Positions 33,327-45,763 are shown, numbered from the stretch's first letter. The stretch: DNA of 64,000 nt from Incurvaria masculella (GCA_946894095.1 OX335642.1:5343021-5407020), one strand, 5' to 3'. The notes: generated by a model not told the origin, from the letters alone. Numbers and translations are program-made.

Positions 33327-33426
33327 CTGGAAAGAATTGTGCACCGTTGTATATTTGCCGGTTATGTTTATTACTAGTTGAGGTTTCCCGCTCCACTCGG
33401 GTCAATTTCAATTTTTCTGTCTTTTT

Positions 33427-33683
33427 AGGGTTCCGTAACGAAATGGTGCAAACGGAACCTATTGCTAAGCCTCCGCTTTCCGTCCGTCAGTCATAGGGCT
33501 GTATCTCATGAACCGTAATAGGTACGCAGCTGGAATTTTCCCTGGTGTATTTATTTTGCCTCTATAACAATAAATAAAAAAAAAAAACAAAAATTAAAGG
33601 CGGGGGGCAAATAAAACCATTTGTAAAATCTTGTATGTGCTTGTACGTACTTGTGAGTCCGACTCGCACTTGGCAGGTTTTTT
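33427..33683 (+). mobile_element. GGGTTCCGTACC/CCGT element, decayed
   Basis: AGGGTTCCGTAACG, short CCGT run, GGGCTGTATCTCATGAACCG, end GTGAGTCCGACTCGCACTTG with a T run. The 3' TIR is lost. Confidence 0.8.
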
Positions 33684-33689
33684 CTTTTT

Positions 33690-33853
33690 GTTAGGCTCCT
33701 AACGGTCATAGCGTGATGTTAAATAGATAAGACTACAACTTTCTTCAAGAATTGAGCTGTCAAATGCAAACATATATTATTTCGTGTCTGACTTGTAGTT
33801 CCAGAGATTAGTGCGTTCAAACAACAAAGCAAACTCTTCAGCCTTATTATATG
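33690..33853 (+). mobile_element. LINE-tail-like repeat
   Basis: CGGTCATAGCGTGATGTTAA and the end AAACTCTTCAGCCTTATTAT followed by ATGTATAGATTA resemble a common lepidopteran retroelement tail. Assignment by memory only. Confidence 0.5.
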
Positions 33854-34000
33854 ATGTATAGATTACGCAGTACACAGATACTCCAAGCATGCTCAAAGAC
33901 GATAGCATAATAGAAAGGCCTTTCCCAGGAGGGGTGGCAAATCATATCTGCGGCATGCATATCTTCATACGTGCTCTTAAATTTCGAGTGCTACGAATTC

Positions 34001-34233
34001 GACTAAATAACACGTCAGGTGAATAGCAGGTGGACTGGAAAAAAATGATTAAATCTGACGTTTAGTTGTATTTCGTATCATACTAACTGGTAAATTTCAG
34101 TTCACTTTGCCGAACAACACGTCGTTCGATAGTTAGCATGGTACGAATGCAACTAAACGTACGATTTAATTACTCTCTTGCCTGTTCGTCTACTGTTCTC
34201 CCGGCGAGTTAACTTACTATGGTAACCGCGAGG
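34001..34233. mobile_element. MITE related to 18010-18222
   Basis: Inverted arms around TCTGACGTTTAGTTGTATTT and GCAACTAAACGTACG; inside GCCGAACAACACGTCGTTCG; outer ends GTGAATAGCAGG and CCTGTTCGTC with the GAGTTAACTTACTATGGTAA edge. Confidence 0.65.
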
Positions 34234-35035
34234 TAACGGTAGAAAGAAAGTTTCCGCTTTACAAATCTGTTTTGTAATTTTTCGTAACCCATTCTCTTCA
34301 CATGTCCAAACCATCTCAACATAACTTCTCAGTTTTTCACAAAGATAAGAGTTTAACAAAAAGTATTTTTAGATTTTGTGCACACGCTATAACATTGAAA
34401 TTTTATTCACATAAAATTTTCGCTCGCAATTTTTCCACGGTCAAAGAGCCAACAACCTACAATCAGATGCAATTGCTCGAAAATACACTACGAAAGTCTT
34501 CGCTGCACTTTGTCAAAGCGAGACGGATATAACACTTAGAGGGAGAGGTACGGCGTCCGACCACGTCCGACTTCCAGCAAATTGTCAAAGCTGAAAACTT
34601 TAACCTCAGACACAAGTCAAACGGTAAAAAGTTGCTATATTGCGCCGCCGCCTGCCGTGAGCGCGATGTGATGTCCGAAGACTGCCTTTGAGTCTGAAAG
34701 ACTACAGAGAAACTACAGGATGGCTGCAAGGGAACCATCATTTTAAATATTCTTGTTTGACCACACCTTGAACTGACGTAATATTTTATTCAGGGTGAAT
34801 GCATTGACATTTGAGACTCACCCGCGGCTCTGCCCGTTCAAACGAAGTATTTCTCGCTTCGGTGTTTGTACTGAATTAACTACGTTTTTGTTTTGCCTCA
34901 ATAGGAGGTGAAATTAGGTTATTGTAAAGTTAACATAAAATAATTTAGCGATTTTTTGATTTTTTTACTTCTATAAAATCTTGACAAATGTCAAATTGGT
35001 ATCTTATGTTGGGCGTAGTATAATGAAAATACGAA
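34234..35035. other. Intronic sequence, nothing assigned
   Basis: Two overlapping open frames at 34302-34532 (+) and 34463-34741 (-) without motifs. Confidence 0.4.
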
Positions 35036-35259
35036 CTGGGGGGCCATTCAGGTAAGAGTGAGTTCGAGTTAAGGAGTGAGTTAACCTAAAAATAGCTGGG
35101 AAATATATTGTTATTTATACTTCCAACGTATTTACGTGACAGACCAGATTTTTATCTAACTGTAATGATGTTCAAGAAGTGTGGAAACATTAACTATTTA
35201 AAAAAGTGAGTTGATATTTAGTGACGAATTCGAACTCACTCTTGCCCTGAATGGACCCC
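35036..35259. mobile_element. MITE with about 30-bp TIRs, tandem copy 1
   Basis: Left end GGCCATTCAGGTAAGAGTGA (then GTTCGAGTT), right end GAATTCGAACTCACTCTTGC then CCTGAATGGACCCC: inverted. About 224 bp, no coding content. Confidence 0.88.
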
Positions 35260-35504
35260 TGGGGTCCCATTCAGGTAAGAGTGAGTTCGAGTTCGGGAGT
35301 GAGTTAACCTAAAAATAGCTGGGAAATATTTTATTATTTAAATGACGGAAACGTTATTTATAATTCCAACGTATTTACGGGACGGACCAGATTTTTACCT
35401 AACTGTAATGATGTTCAAGAAGTGAGGAAACATGAACTATTAAAAAAGTGAGCTGATATTTATTGACGAATTCGAACTCACTCTTACCCTGAATGGACGC
35501 CCAG
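35260..35504. mobile_element. MITE with about 30-bp TIRs, tandem copy 2
   Basis: Same element in the same orientation directly behind copy 1, with about 20 extra internal bases (ATGACGGAAACG region). The joint GGACCCCTGGGGTCC is itself a palindrome formed by the abutting ends. Confidence 0.88.
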
Positions 35505-36315
35505 AGTTTGCATAACCGCTCGGGTGAATGTCTAAAACGAAATCGGCCCGAGCGGAACCTCGACTGTCAAGGTCGGGAAGACGGCCGCCATCGTTACCGG
35601 CTAGCAGCGAGCTGCAACTCCGAAGACAGGACGTAGAGTGGCAGACCTCAGTTCGCTACCTCAGGTGTGTCATCGATCGGTCTCTGCGAATGACGTCAAT
35701 GGTGGACCATGTGATTCGACAAGCCAAGACGTCGCGTACCCTTCTGAGAATCTAAAAAACCTACGTCCGTTCTAGACTAACCTATGCAGCTCCAGCGTGG
35801 TATGCGCTGTGCTCAGCCACCCAAAAGCAACGGATCCAGGCTCAACAGAACATCTCTCAGCGGGTGATCGTCGGAGCCGGGCGGTATGTCAAGAATGACG
35901 TTATTGCCCACGACCTGCGAATCCTCCCGGTGGAGGTTTTCGTCGCTAAGCTCGCGAGTCGCATGTTCGAGCACGCGGGCGCTTCGCCACACCTTCACCT
36001 GGTTAATATTGCTCCCGTGCATGCAAGACCGCCGACGGGCGACCACTCCCGCGAGAGCTGCTGGAGGGCTCCTAACTATTCAGTTGAGAGCTCCCTTAAA
36101 CCCGACCTGCAGCAACGAGATGCCCAGCCTGCCGCTAGCTCATAGCGGCCACCAATGACCGGCAGTGCTTTATGCCTGCCGAGAAGAAGCCCGGGCAAAA
36201 GGGGCAACCCTAAAGGCCCGCACCTGAACCAACTCATGAGATGCAGAAGACCCCACTACTACTAGTACCCGGCCCGGTTACGCACGGAAAGCACAAATTT
36301 ATCTATAGCCAGATG
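35505..36315 (+). pseudogene. Jockey-clade non-LTR retrotransposon ORF2 C-terminal fragment
   Basis: One frame runs from 35528 to 36145 with a single stop (TAA at 35753-35755). Before the stop: WQTSVRYLRCVIDRSLRMTS and HVIRQAKTSRTLLRI. After it: KTYVRSRLTYAAPAWYALCS, QRIQAQQNISQRVIVGAGRY and VNIAPVHARPPTGDH. These are hallmarks of Jockey-type ORF2 downstream of the reverse transcriptase. Residues normally present between QAK...LLR and KTY seem missing. The 5' end stops at the tandem MITEs. GC-rich compared with its neighbours, so probably younger than they are. Not functional. Confidence 0.85.
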
Positions 36316-36607
36316 AATTCATATCTATATTGGGGCAGTCATGTGTCGAGTTTTAAAACTGAGATACATAACAGAATATCGCAATCCGTTCGGTTATCCC
36401 CTACTAGTTCACGCTGCCGAAGCATGGGATGGCAGTTCGGATTTTAGTATTCTTTGTGTGGACTGAGAGAAGTGCTCGCCCTGCGGTTTATGTGATTTGC
36501 TTGCGAAAACAAATAAAATAAATCTGTTGATCCGATCACTACTAAATTTCACATGATTACTCTAATAAAGCTTCTGTCAAGTGCATTTTACAAATACAAT
36601 GTGTTCT

Positions 36608-36776
36608 CTGGTTCGGAACCCATGTAAAACTGTACGTTTCCTTCACCTATTAGGTGGTATGGTTAAAGCCGCCTGGGTTGGTACCACCGCATTGGATGAA
36701 ACTATAGTTGAAGCGACAATTCAAAAATGTCCGTGTGGATCCAGTTCTGTGTAGCTCATAAAGGGAAGGGCACCTT
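36608..36776 (+). mobile_element. SINE body fragment (duplication copy 1)
   Basis: GGTTCGGAACCCATGTAAAA, CGCCTGGGTTGGTACCACCG and CATTGGATGAA, then AATGTCCGTGTGGATCCAG. It runs into a retroelement-like tail (TCATCAAAATCGGTCAGTCC) with a CATA microsatellite at about 36846-36860. Confidence 0.75.
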
Positions 36777-36999
36777 GTTCTTTTTTTCGATTGCCTGAAA
36801 ATTTCATCAAAATCGGTCAGTCCGTATATTCGCATCCATGGGAACATACATACATACACACATGTGTGTTTATAAATATACAGATATCGTTCTATTTTAG
36901 TGGACAAATTGATGTAAACGAAAGTGCTCTCTATCCCTTTTATGCAGAAAACAGCGTGAAATGTGAATGATGCCGTTATAAAATAAACTCTTATCAAAT

Positions 37000-38457
37000 T
37001 CGCGAAAGTCGCGCCAAGAGAGGAAGAAGAGAGCGAGTCGATAATTCATAATAATAAATTCACGTCGTAAGTTTTCGTAAACCTGAGATTAAACTGCGTA
37101 GCGAACTTTCAAACTAAGGTACAAAATCTTTCTTGTTTCGTGGGGTCCTTGCGATTGGTTGAATAATTGTAGGTCGACAAATGAACTGTTCATAACTAAC
37201 AAAAAGTTGACTTAGTTGTTGGTGCTTAGGGGCTCGATTCTTTAACTCTCACTGATTCACTTGGTATGCTGTTAATATAGGCATTAGGTTATTTACGTCA
37301 AAAACGATTTTAGTGGCACACATTAAGTTAAGTAATATTAACACAGTTTTTAAAGAATATTATGTCCCGGGTTTTGTTCATTAAGGTACTGGAAATTTGA
37401 AATAATCTTTGTGATTTTTTTTTTTTGTAAAATCCATGAACATTGACCGCTGATACGTGCGCACAAAAATATTTAAAAAATGGGATCGGTAAAAGTCGGG
37501 TGGAAAGAAAGAAATCATAATGAAAAAAAAAAAGACTATCGGTTTAGTTTCATTCGTGAATTCGATTACAAAAAAAAATCCATCTTCAATATCTTATAAC
37601 TCTGTCAATCGATAACTTGGTTGCCACAAAATATTTAGTGTGTCAAATACAGTTTATGTGATTAAAATTTAACGAGTAGTTTTGATGCTATCGCTAATTA
37701 CTAAGGGGACATCTCATTTTTAGCGCTTACTCCCGTGGTCTATGTTGTCGTCGCGGGGGTTGAGGGAGGGTCAAACTCATATATTTGTGTTGCCGTCATA
37801 TGGATCTTCATAAGGAAATTATAACTATGATTTGTGCAACTTTTAAGCTTCAGGAGTAAGAAGCTTTCAAAAGTACGTATTTTTCGTAAAAAATATCTTC
37901 TGGAATTCCCGCTGGGATACCGAGAGAGAGAGAGAGATACAGTTTGATTGCAACAGTTGTAATATGTATTTTGAAATGGTATCGACGATTGCGAAACACA
38001 AATTGTTGACCTATGCCTGGGCTCTCGACTCCAGTTAACTTTCTACCTATCCCGGGGCGGTCTTATCTGCTGAAATTTAAATACTAAAGACTGCCATATT
38101 ATGGACTGAGAAATATGGAATGGTTGGAGATGGCTCACCACACAATTTATAAGCCCATTAATACTTTAAGCTCCTGCGCGTATTATTCCATTCGAAATAA
38201 TTTTCGAGAGATTCTGTTTTAGAGTTGCGGATTGAGTGACTTGTATTAATTTACTCTCCGCGGATTGTTGATCCAACGAGATATATTAAAATGCATATAA
38301 TATAGGTAATAATTCAGTTTATCGCCATAAATTAGAAAATTTTACCAAAAAATTATTCAACCTATTCTAATCAAAGCATTAAGGTCCCTTCTTAGCTAGG
38401 TGGGCACTTAGTTATTCGTTAATTTCTCAGAGAGTACCGAACTTATCAAGCTCCTTT
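37000..38457. other. Duplicated intronic sequence, nothing assigned
   Basis: AT-rich; a short (GA)n run at about 37923-37936. Duplicated at about 43688-45145. Confidence 0.45.
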
Positions 38458-38461
38458 TTAA

Positions 38462-38932
38462 GGCGCTAGGACTAGCCAACTACTCGCGCCATACAAATGC
38501 ACTTTTTAACAAATGTAATAATATGTAGTGAAACGCTTCAGCAAATCCAAATAGAACTCCAGACTGATAATGGATTGTTAATATTTTTTGATTCCATCAT
38601 TTATTTAAATAATAATAAAAATAAAAAAGTAGATTTTTCTCATTAGAAATCTGAAAGTAATTCGATTTCTAGATATAAGCAAAAACAGCATATATGCATA
38701 AATAAAAAATTCCATTTGCTTTTAGATTTCTACATTTAGTCAAAAAAGTTCGGAAATGGACACCGTTTTCGCAATGTATTTTGTATAGAACAAGGAAACA
38801 TACATTAACGAAAATAGGTTGATTCCTAGACAAGGAATCATATATTTTAAGAATGACACTTATAATCGTCAGACTTAGTTAGTTAACTTGGGGTGCCTCG
38901 TCTAACTTTGCGATTTGGCTAGTACCAGGGCC
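38462..38932. mobile_element. TTAA-flanked MITE, family A (duplication copy 1)
   Basis: TTAA at 38458-38461 and 38933-38936; ends GGCGCTAGGACTAGCC and GGCTAGTACCAGGGCC. Near-identical to 54255-54725. Confidence 0.92.
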
Positions 38933-38936
38933 TTAA

Positions 38937-39075
38937 TGTCAAGGGGCGCATATGCCAGGACCTCTTTAGGTGCCTGACGACGACCACGGGATTTCTAACT
39001 TACAGGGGGGCTGCGAAAACCGGCCTGACAGGTGCTCACACCATGTTTGAAGGACTCCAGATTGTGTTTGGGGAT
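38937..39075 (-). mobile_element. CR1-like LINE 3' UTR fragment (duplication copy 1)
   Basis: Minus strand: TCCTTCAAACATGGTGTGAG, GGTTTTCGCAGCCCC, GAGGTCCTGGCATATGCGCC. Same 3' end as 22020-22443, only the last few codons kept. It abuts the TTAA MITE exactly. Duplicated at 45625-45763. Confidence 0.7.
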
Positions 39076-39103
39076 AAGTATTAATGTCAAAGCCGTCATG
39101 TAA

Positions 39104-39380
39104 TTATCTATAGCCAGATAACTTCTAATCTAATCTAATGGTGGTATTGTGACGAATGTCAAAACTGACAAACGCCCCATAAAAGTGCACGCTGCCGAAG
39201 TATTTTTAGTATTATTTTGCGGAAATGAGAGAAATGCGTTCTGTCCGCATAACAAAAATACAAAAATAACAAAAATAATCTATAAGTCCGATCGCCACCA
39301 AACTGCATATTATCGCCCGCATGGCTTATCTGAAGTTTGCATAAAAATGTCATCAAAATCGGTGATCAGCAAGCAGTAAT
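39104..39380 (+). mobile_element. Retroelement tail repeat shared with 36304-36560
   Basis: CTATAGCCAGAT, ACGCTGCCGAAG, TTTTAGTATT and a GAGAGAA block recur in order in both places. The end (CATCAAAATCGGTGATCAGC) is LINE-tail-like. Duplicated at about 45792-46068. Confidence 0.5.
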
Positions 39381-40685
39381 AGAAGACAAATACGCATAGC
39401 CCACGCTGTCCCGTCCAGAAGTCGCCAAGAGGCCAACTAGAGTCCACTCCACGGCTCTCGCAAGGAGTGGCCGCCGCCGACGCCGCATCAGATAGGGGTG
39501 TAACAAGAAAACTTGGCCGCTTTTGACAAATTTGCGTTGTCGCTGGCCGCGGGGACTTCGCGACGACTTCGCCGCGGAACAGAAACGGAAAAGAGCTGAT
39601 GATGGGTTGGAATTTCGCTGCCTTTATCCCGCCTAGTCCTATGATTTCTATTGTTCGAGTGTCTGTGTACAATAGGAGGAGAAGGAAAGCATTATAAAAT
39701 ATTAGATATGTTTAGGTACTTCAAGGAAAGGACGCCTTATTGTATTATATATTTCCTTTTTTATTACGCAAATCATGAGTAACTAATATTGTAGAAAAGT
39801 TAGAGTATTTTATTTTTGAGATTGGAAAATTGGTACATAGCCGATCGTGAAAGTTGCCGTCACGAAAGGCGTTCTGGGAGAATTTGTATGATCTGTGTGA
39901 TGCTCCTGTAGATACAGGATAGTTACCAGTTATTGTTGATAGTTACAGTTTTAACAGTATTTTTTGTTCATAAAACAATATCTCGAAAAGTATAATAGCA
40001 ACGTGTATAATTGAAATCTTTCAGAAAGAGGAAGCATGCGAGTAATGAACTTGTGTTAATTTAAAATGTTTAGTTGAGATTTCGTTGATTTTGAGCTATT
40101 TAAATCACAAACCTAGCATGAGCAGCACACTGTGCTTACATTGTAGGTCTATAGTTTTAATTAACTACAAAATTATAATAGCAAGGATACATATTGAAAT
40201 AATGAAAGTACCATTTTACAGGTGCTGAGATACACCACAGAAGGAAAGGTCGGCTGTTTGTCTCGAGATTATAATTATTCAAGCTGTCGAACGATAGAAT
40301 TCGGATCTTGGGACCTTGCCAGGACCAAATGACACAAATCTGAAAGTCTAATAGTCATACAACGCAGAAAGAGGGCTCTTTGATATAGTATATATAAAAA
40401 TCGCAATAAACTGAATTTTATGAGTACATATCAATTTAACTTCATATAATTTCACGCTTATAAAATAATTTTGTGCAGGGTATGTGTTCGATGCGTAGTA
40501 ACAGAAGTGCAAAGCGTTTGCTACACACACCATTTTTTATTGCGTCTCTTACATTTATTATGTATTTCTGAATATCGGCCGCACAATCTCACCCTTATGC
40601 AGAGTGGTTCTGGTTTTAGGCTGTGTCAATAGGAATAAGAATTACTCAATAATCTAAGAAATTTATATGTATTCATTTCAAAATT
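39381..40685. other. Duplicated intronic sequence, nothing assigned
   Basis: A GC-richer patch at about 39400-39620 has a 120-codon minus frame (39310-39672) of low-complexity Ala/Ser-rich sequence with no family signature. Duplicated at about 46069-47373. Confidence 0.45.
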
Positions 40686-40924
40686 CCTATTACTAAGCCT
40701 CCGCTGTCCGTCCGCCCATCCGTCCGTCCGTCCATCCGTCACAGGCCTGTATCTAATGAACCGTAATAGGTAGGCAGCTGAAATTTTCACAGAGTGTGTT
40801 TTTATTATATAGTGTCTATAATAGGTAATAAAATTGGATCGAACCAAAATCGTGATTTTATTTGTGTTAAATGTTTGTGAATCCTTTGTGTGCGAATCCG
40901 ACTCGCACTTGGTTGATTTTTTTT
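40686..40924 (+). mobile_element. CCGT element, 5'-truncated (duplication copy 1)
   Basis: Starts at CCTATTACTAAGCCTCCGCT, without the GGGTTCCGTACC end; finishes CGAATCCGACTCGCACTTGG with a T run. Confidence 0.8.
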
Positions 40925-42334
40925 ATTTTACGAGGTCATGTGACTAATTCGTTTTCTAACGGCGTAAACGTGGAAATTGCAGTTCAAATGAAATAGCAAT
41001 TTAGATGTATGTCTTAAGGATTATTTTTTAAATATTGATTTGTGATTGCTTACTACTCGTACTGCTTAATATTCCGAATTTTTTCTTTCTGAATTTTCCG
41101 AAGCCTGGAAAACCGGCTACTTAAGAAACATTGAAACATAAAAAATTATAAGAAAAAGAATTTAAGTATGTAAGAATATGTGTTGTAAAATGAGGTTAAT
41201 TAATTTAATGTTAATGATTTTAAAAGAGCTTTTAACCATATTATGTAAATTTTCAAAAAGTTTAACCAGACTAAGGAAACGAATAAAATTGTGACAACTT
41301 AAATAATTGCTATCTCGGCGAGTGTCATTTTGAGAAAATGCGCGCCGGAAAAACACACAACATTTTAACTTATGTCGACAACCATCAAATAAAGTACGGC
41401 CATTTGACCTCTCGCTGAAATTACCTGAAAACGAAACCCGTACGCCCAAACGCTCAAATAAACGATAGCTATAAATTTTTCAAAAAGTTTGGGACGACAA
41501 AGATTACCACAATAAGTCGACTCAGTAAGAGTACCATATATATTTGTATCCAATGCATCTAGTTTTATTGCTAAAAAAATATAAGATCTATCAGAAAGAT
41601 AGTACTGGGAGAAAATGATATTTCAAAAGCATCTCAAAATATATAATGTGCCTTGATGGCGAAATTCACAACTTTCCGACTCAAAGTCGAGGAAATTTCT
41701 GATTGAGGTCGTCTCGGAAGATTGGCGAAAGAAAAAAAATGCTTCGAAGTCATAAGTGTGAGATGAAAAAGCTTATGTAAAATAAAAAAAAATATATATT
41801 ACTAAAAATGCATATTTGAATGAAGAATTGATTCATCAAATATCGACAACACGAAAACCGCCTGTCCTTGAAATTCAAAGAGATAACTCAGTCAATACGA
41901 GCAGAGCACTCTTACATGTCAGAAACCATATAACTTCAACGTGACACGTAAACGGAGCTTTTCTTGGAAAAAAAGGTTTTTTATGAATAAAATTAATATG
42001 CGAAAAGCTTGAAACCTGACTTTCCAAATAGTGAGAGAGCGATGTCCATATCCTAAACATATTGACTGTCATTTTATATTATATGTCTGTCATGCGCAAA
42101 TCGCAGGCAATGATTTTGTTGTTTGGTTCATCGCAACCTTAACTGTGCACAGCAACGTAAATACAGAATGTTGCATCGGCCACTACATAACATTTGGGAA
42201 ATGATTATTGAGAAAAAAGTTCGATCACTTTTTTCTCAATATGCTCTAAATAAAAAGTAAGACTTTCCCAACAAATTAATTCATTAATTAGTTTAATTTA
42301 ATCTAATGTTCCGTAAGGACGTGCGCGAACCGTT
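40925..42334. other. Duplicated intronic sequence; hairpin at 42207-42240
   Basis: AT-rich. ATTGAGAAAAAAGT (42207-42220) and its exact reverse complement (42227-42240) flank TCGATC; the hairpin is copied at 51540-51573. Otherwise unassigned. Confidence 0.55.
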
Positions 42335-42447
42335 GTATGTAACTGGATATGGATGGATAATATCACACCTACTCTCATGAAATTAGCCTGACGCGCCTCT
42401 AGGGATCTAGGTTCCATGCCAATACCTTCCTTTTATACGGTTACAAC
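42335..42447 (-). mobile_element. SINE 3'-end fragment (duplication copy 1)
   Basis: On the plus strand GTAACTGGATATGGATGGAT, CATGAAATTAGCCTGACGCG and GGTTCCATGCCAATACCTTC are the reverse of the common SINE 3' end. Duplicated at 51668-51780. Confidence 0.65.
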
Positions 42448-43291
42448 ATCGCGTTCATCGCGAAATCTCAATAATTGTACTTTAGAGAAAAACAATATTT
42501 ATTTCTTTGCCTTGGGAAAACATGAGGTTTACACTCCCGAAATTTTGTAGTGGCCATATAAAATTATATTTTCCCAGAACTTACGATTGATAATTTCAAT
42601 TCGAATAATGATTTGATTCTCTAATTTCTCACACGCAAAGTTAAATGTTATCTTTTAGAAGCTCCTACAATTTTATTTCACAAATAATTGTTGGTGCCCA
42701 TGTTTCGTCATTTTAATGTCCAATCTCTGAAAGTGTGGCAAATGGCCGCGCCGCCATCAGTTGATGAAGGAGAAATGGATACTGTCAGGGCTGTCACCCT
42801 GCTAAACTAGGCTTGACGATTCTCGCAGGATGCTGCTTAAAAAACGTGCCTTTTTGCTCGGTTATTTCGGGCGCGACGCATTTAGACACCCTCGCATTGT
42901 CATAGTGCGTTAACGACACTCTCGTTTGGTAGGGTTGGCACAATTTTGCATCCGAAAATAAATACAAATCCTCTTTTACAAATATCTTGATTATTTTTTA
43001 ATTCATATCTATATTGGGGCAGTCATGTGTCGAGTTTTAAAACTGAGATACATAACAGAATATCGCAATCCGTTCGGTTATCCCCTACTAGTTCACGCTG
43101 CCGAAGCATGGGATGGCAGTTCGGATTTTAGTATTCTTTGTGTGGACTGAGAGAAGTGCTCGCCCTGCGGTTTATGTGATTTGCTTGCGAAAACAAATAA
43201 AATAAATCTGTTGATCCGATCACTACTAAATTTCACATGATTACTCTAATAAAGCTTCTGTCAAGTGCATTTTACAAATACAATGTGTTCT

Positions 43292-43464
43292 CTGGTTCGG
43301 AACCCATGTAAAACTGTACGTTTCCTTCACCTATTAGGTGGTATGGTTAAAGCCGCCTGGGTTGGTACCACCGCATTGGATGAAACTATAGTTGAAGCGA
43401 CAATTCAAAAATGTCCGTGTGGATCCAGTTCTGTGTAGCCTGCTCATAAAGGGAAGGGCACCTT
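43292..43464 (+). mobile_element. SINE body fragment (duplication copy 2)
   Basis: Same as 36608-36776 apart from a 4-bp insertion (CCTG) near 43440. Confidence 0.75.
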
Positions 43465-45149
43465 GTTCTTTTTTTCGATTGCCTGAAAATTTCATCAAAA
43501 TCGGTCAGTCCGTATATTCGCATCCATGGGAACATACATACATACACACATGTGTGTTTATAAATATACAGATATCGTTCTATTTTAGTGGACAAATTGA
43601 TGTAAACGAAAGTGCTCTCTATCCCTTTTATGCAGAAAACAGCGTGAAATGTGAATGATGCCGTTATAAAATAAACTCTTATCAAATTCGCGAAAGTCGC
43701 GCCAAGAGAGGAAGAAGAGAGCGAGTCGATAATTCATAATAATAAATTCACGTCGTAAGTTTTCGTAAACCTGAGATTAAACTGCGTAGCGAACTTTCAA
43801 ACTAAGGTACAAAATCTTTCTTGTTTCGTGGGGTCCTTGCGATTGGTTGAATAATTGTAGGTCGACAAATGAACTGTTCATAACTAACAAAAAGTTGACT
43901 TAGTTGTTGGTGCTTAGGGGCTCGATTCTTTAACTCTCACTGATTCACTTGGTATGCTGTTAATAAAGGCATTAGGTTATTTACGTCAAAAACGATTTTA
44001 GTGGCACACATTAAGTTAAGTAATATTAACACAGTTTTTAAAGAATATTATGTCCCGGGTTTTGTTCATTAAGGTACTGGAAATTTGAAATAATCTTTGT
44101 GATTTTTTTTTTTTGTAAAATCCATGAACATTGACCGCTGATACGTGCGCACAAAAATATTTAAAAAATGGGATCGGTAAAAGTCGGGTGGAAAGAAAGA
44201 AATCATAATGAAAAAAAAAAAGACTATCGGTTTAGTTTCATTCGTGAATTCGATTACAAAAAAAAATCCATCTTCAATATCTTATAACTCTGTCAATCGA
44301 TAACTTGGTTGCCACAAAATATTTAGTGTGTCAAATACAGTTTATGTGATTAAAATTTAACGAGTAGTTTTGATGCTATCGCTAATTACTAAGGGGACAT
44401 CTCATTTTTAGCGCTTACTCCCGTGGTCTATGTTGTCGTCGCGGGGGTTGAGGGAGGGTCAAACTCATATATTTGTGTTGCCGTCATATGGATCTTCATA
44501 AGGAAATTATAACTATGATTTGTGCAACTTTTAAGCTTCAGGAGTAAGAAGCTTTCAAAAGTACGTATTTTTCGTAAAAAATATCTTCTGGAATTCCCGC
44601 TGGGATACCGAGAGAGAGAGAGAGATACAGTTTGATTGCAACAGTTGTAATATGTATTTTGAAATGGTATCGACGATTGCGAAACACAAATTGTTGACCT
44701 ATGCCTGGGCTCTCGACTCCAGTTAACTTTCTACCTATCCCGGGGCGGTCTTATCTGCTGAAATTTAAATACTAAAGACTGCCATATTATGGACTGAGAA
44801 ATATGGAATGGTTGGAGATGGCTCACCACACAATTTATAAGCCCATTAATACTTTAAGCTCCTGCGCGTATTATTCCATTCGAAATAATTTTCGAGAGAT
44901 TCTGTTTTAGAGTTGCGGATTGAGTGACTTGTATTAATTTACTCTCCGCGGATTGTTGATCCAACGAGATATATTAAAATGCATATAATATAGGTAATAA
45001 TTCAGTTTATCGCCATAAATTAGAAAATTTTACCAAAAAATTATTCAACCTATTCTAATCAAAGCATTAAGGTCCCTTCTTAGCTAGGTGGGCACTTAGT
45101 TATTCGTTAATTTCTCAGAGAGTACCGAACTTATCAAGCTCCTTTTTAA

Positions 45150-45620
45150 GGCGCTAGGACTAGCCAACTACTCGCGCCATACAAATGCACTTTTTAACAA
45201 ATGTAATAATATGTAGTGAAACGCTTCAGCAAATCCAAATAGAACTCCAGACTGATAATGGATTGTTAATATTTTTTGATTCCATCATTTATTTAAATAA
45301 TAATAAAAATAAAAAAGTAGATTTTTCTCATTAGAAATCTGAAAGTAATTCGATTTCTAGATATAAGCAAAAACAGCATATATGCATAAATAAAAAATTC
45401 CATTTGCTTTTAGATTTCTACATTTAGTCAAAAAAGTTCGGAAATGGACACCGTTTTCGCAATGTATTTTGTATAGAACAAGGAAACATACATTAACGAA
45501 AATAGGTTGATTCCTAGACAAGGAATCATATATTTTAAGAATGACACTTATAATCGTCAGACTTAGTTAGTTAACTTGGGGTGCCTCGTCTAACTTTGCG
45601 ATTTGGCTAGTACCAGGGCC
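45150..45620. mobile_element. TTAA-flanked MITE, family A (duplication copy 2)
   Basis: Copy of 38462-38932 carried by the tandem duplication, not a separate insertion. TTAA at 45146-45149 and 45621-45624. Confidence 0.92.
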
Positions 45621-45624
45621 TTAA

Positions 45625-45763
45625 TGTCAAGGGGCGCATATGCCAGGACCTCTTTAGGTGCCTGACGACGACCACGGGATTTCTAACTTACAGGGGGGCT
45701 GCGAAAACCGGCCTGACAGGTGCTCACACCATGTTTGAAGGACTCCAGATTGTGTTTGGGGAT
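45625..45763 (-). mobile_element. CR1-like LINE 3' UTR fragment (duplication copy 2)
   Basis: Identical counterpart of 38937-39075. Confidence 0.7.

Larger units (their letters stand above)
36316..43000. repeat. 6.7-kb tandem duplication, copy 1
   Basis: Almost identical to 43000-52334. The offset is 6,684 bp to about 36757, 6,688 bp after a 4-bp indel (GTAGCTCATA against GTAGCCTGCTCATA), and 9,333 bp from 41532 on. I saw only about four substitutions by eye (for example near 37275, 40818, 41800 and 41810). The repeat edges share AA with their neighbours (GATGAATTC against TTTTAATTC), a 2-bp microhomology. It contains a SINE fragment, a TTAA MITE, LINE tails and a CCGT fragment. Confidence 0.95.

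Noticed and set aside
42207..42240. Hairpin ATTGAGAAAAAAGT-TCGATC as a transcription terminator or miRNA
   Set aside because: Intrinsic terminators are not expected in animal introns and the 14-bp A/T-rich stem is too short for a miRNA precursor; its second copy at 51540-51573 only reflects the duplication.
43386..43685. Paired conserved frames at 36650-36997 / 43386-43685, 39310-39672 / 45998-46360 and others as a conserved gene family
   Set aside because: Their identity comes from the recent tandem duplication; there is no synonymous bias or domain, and a 4-bp indel breaks one of them.
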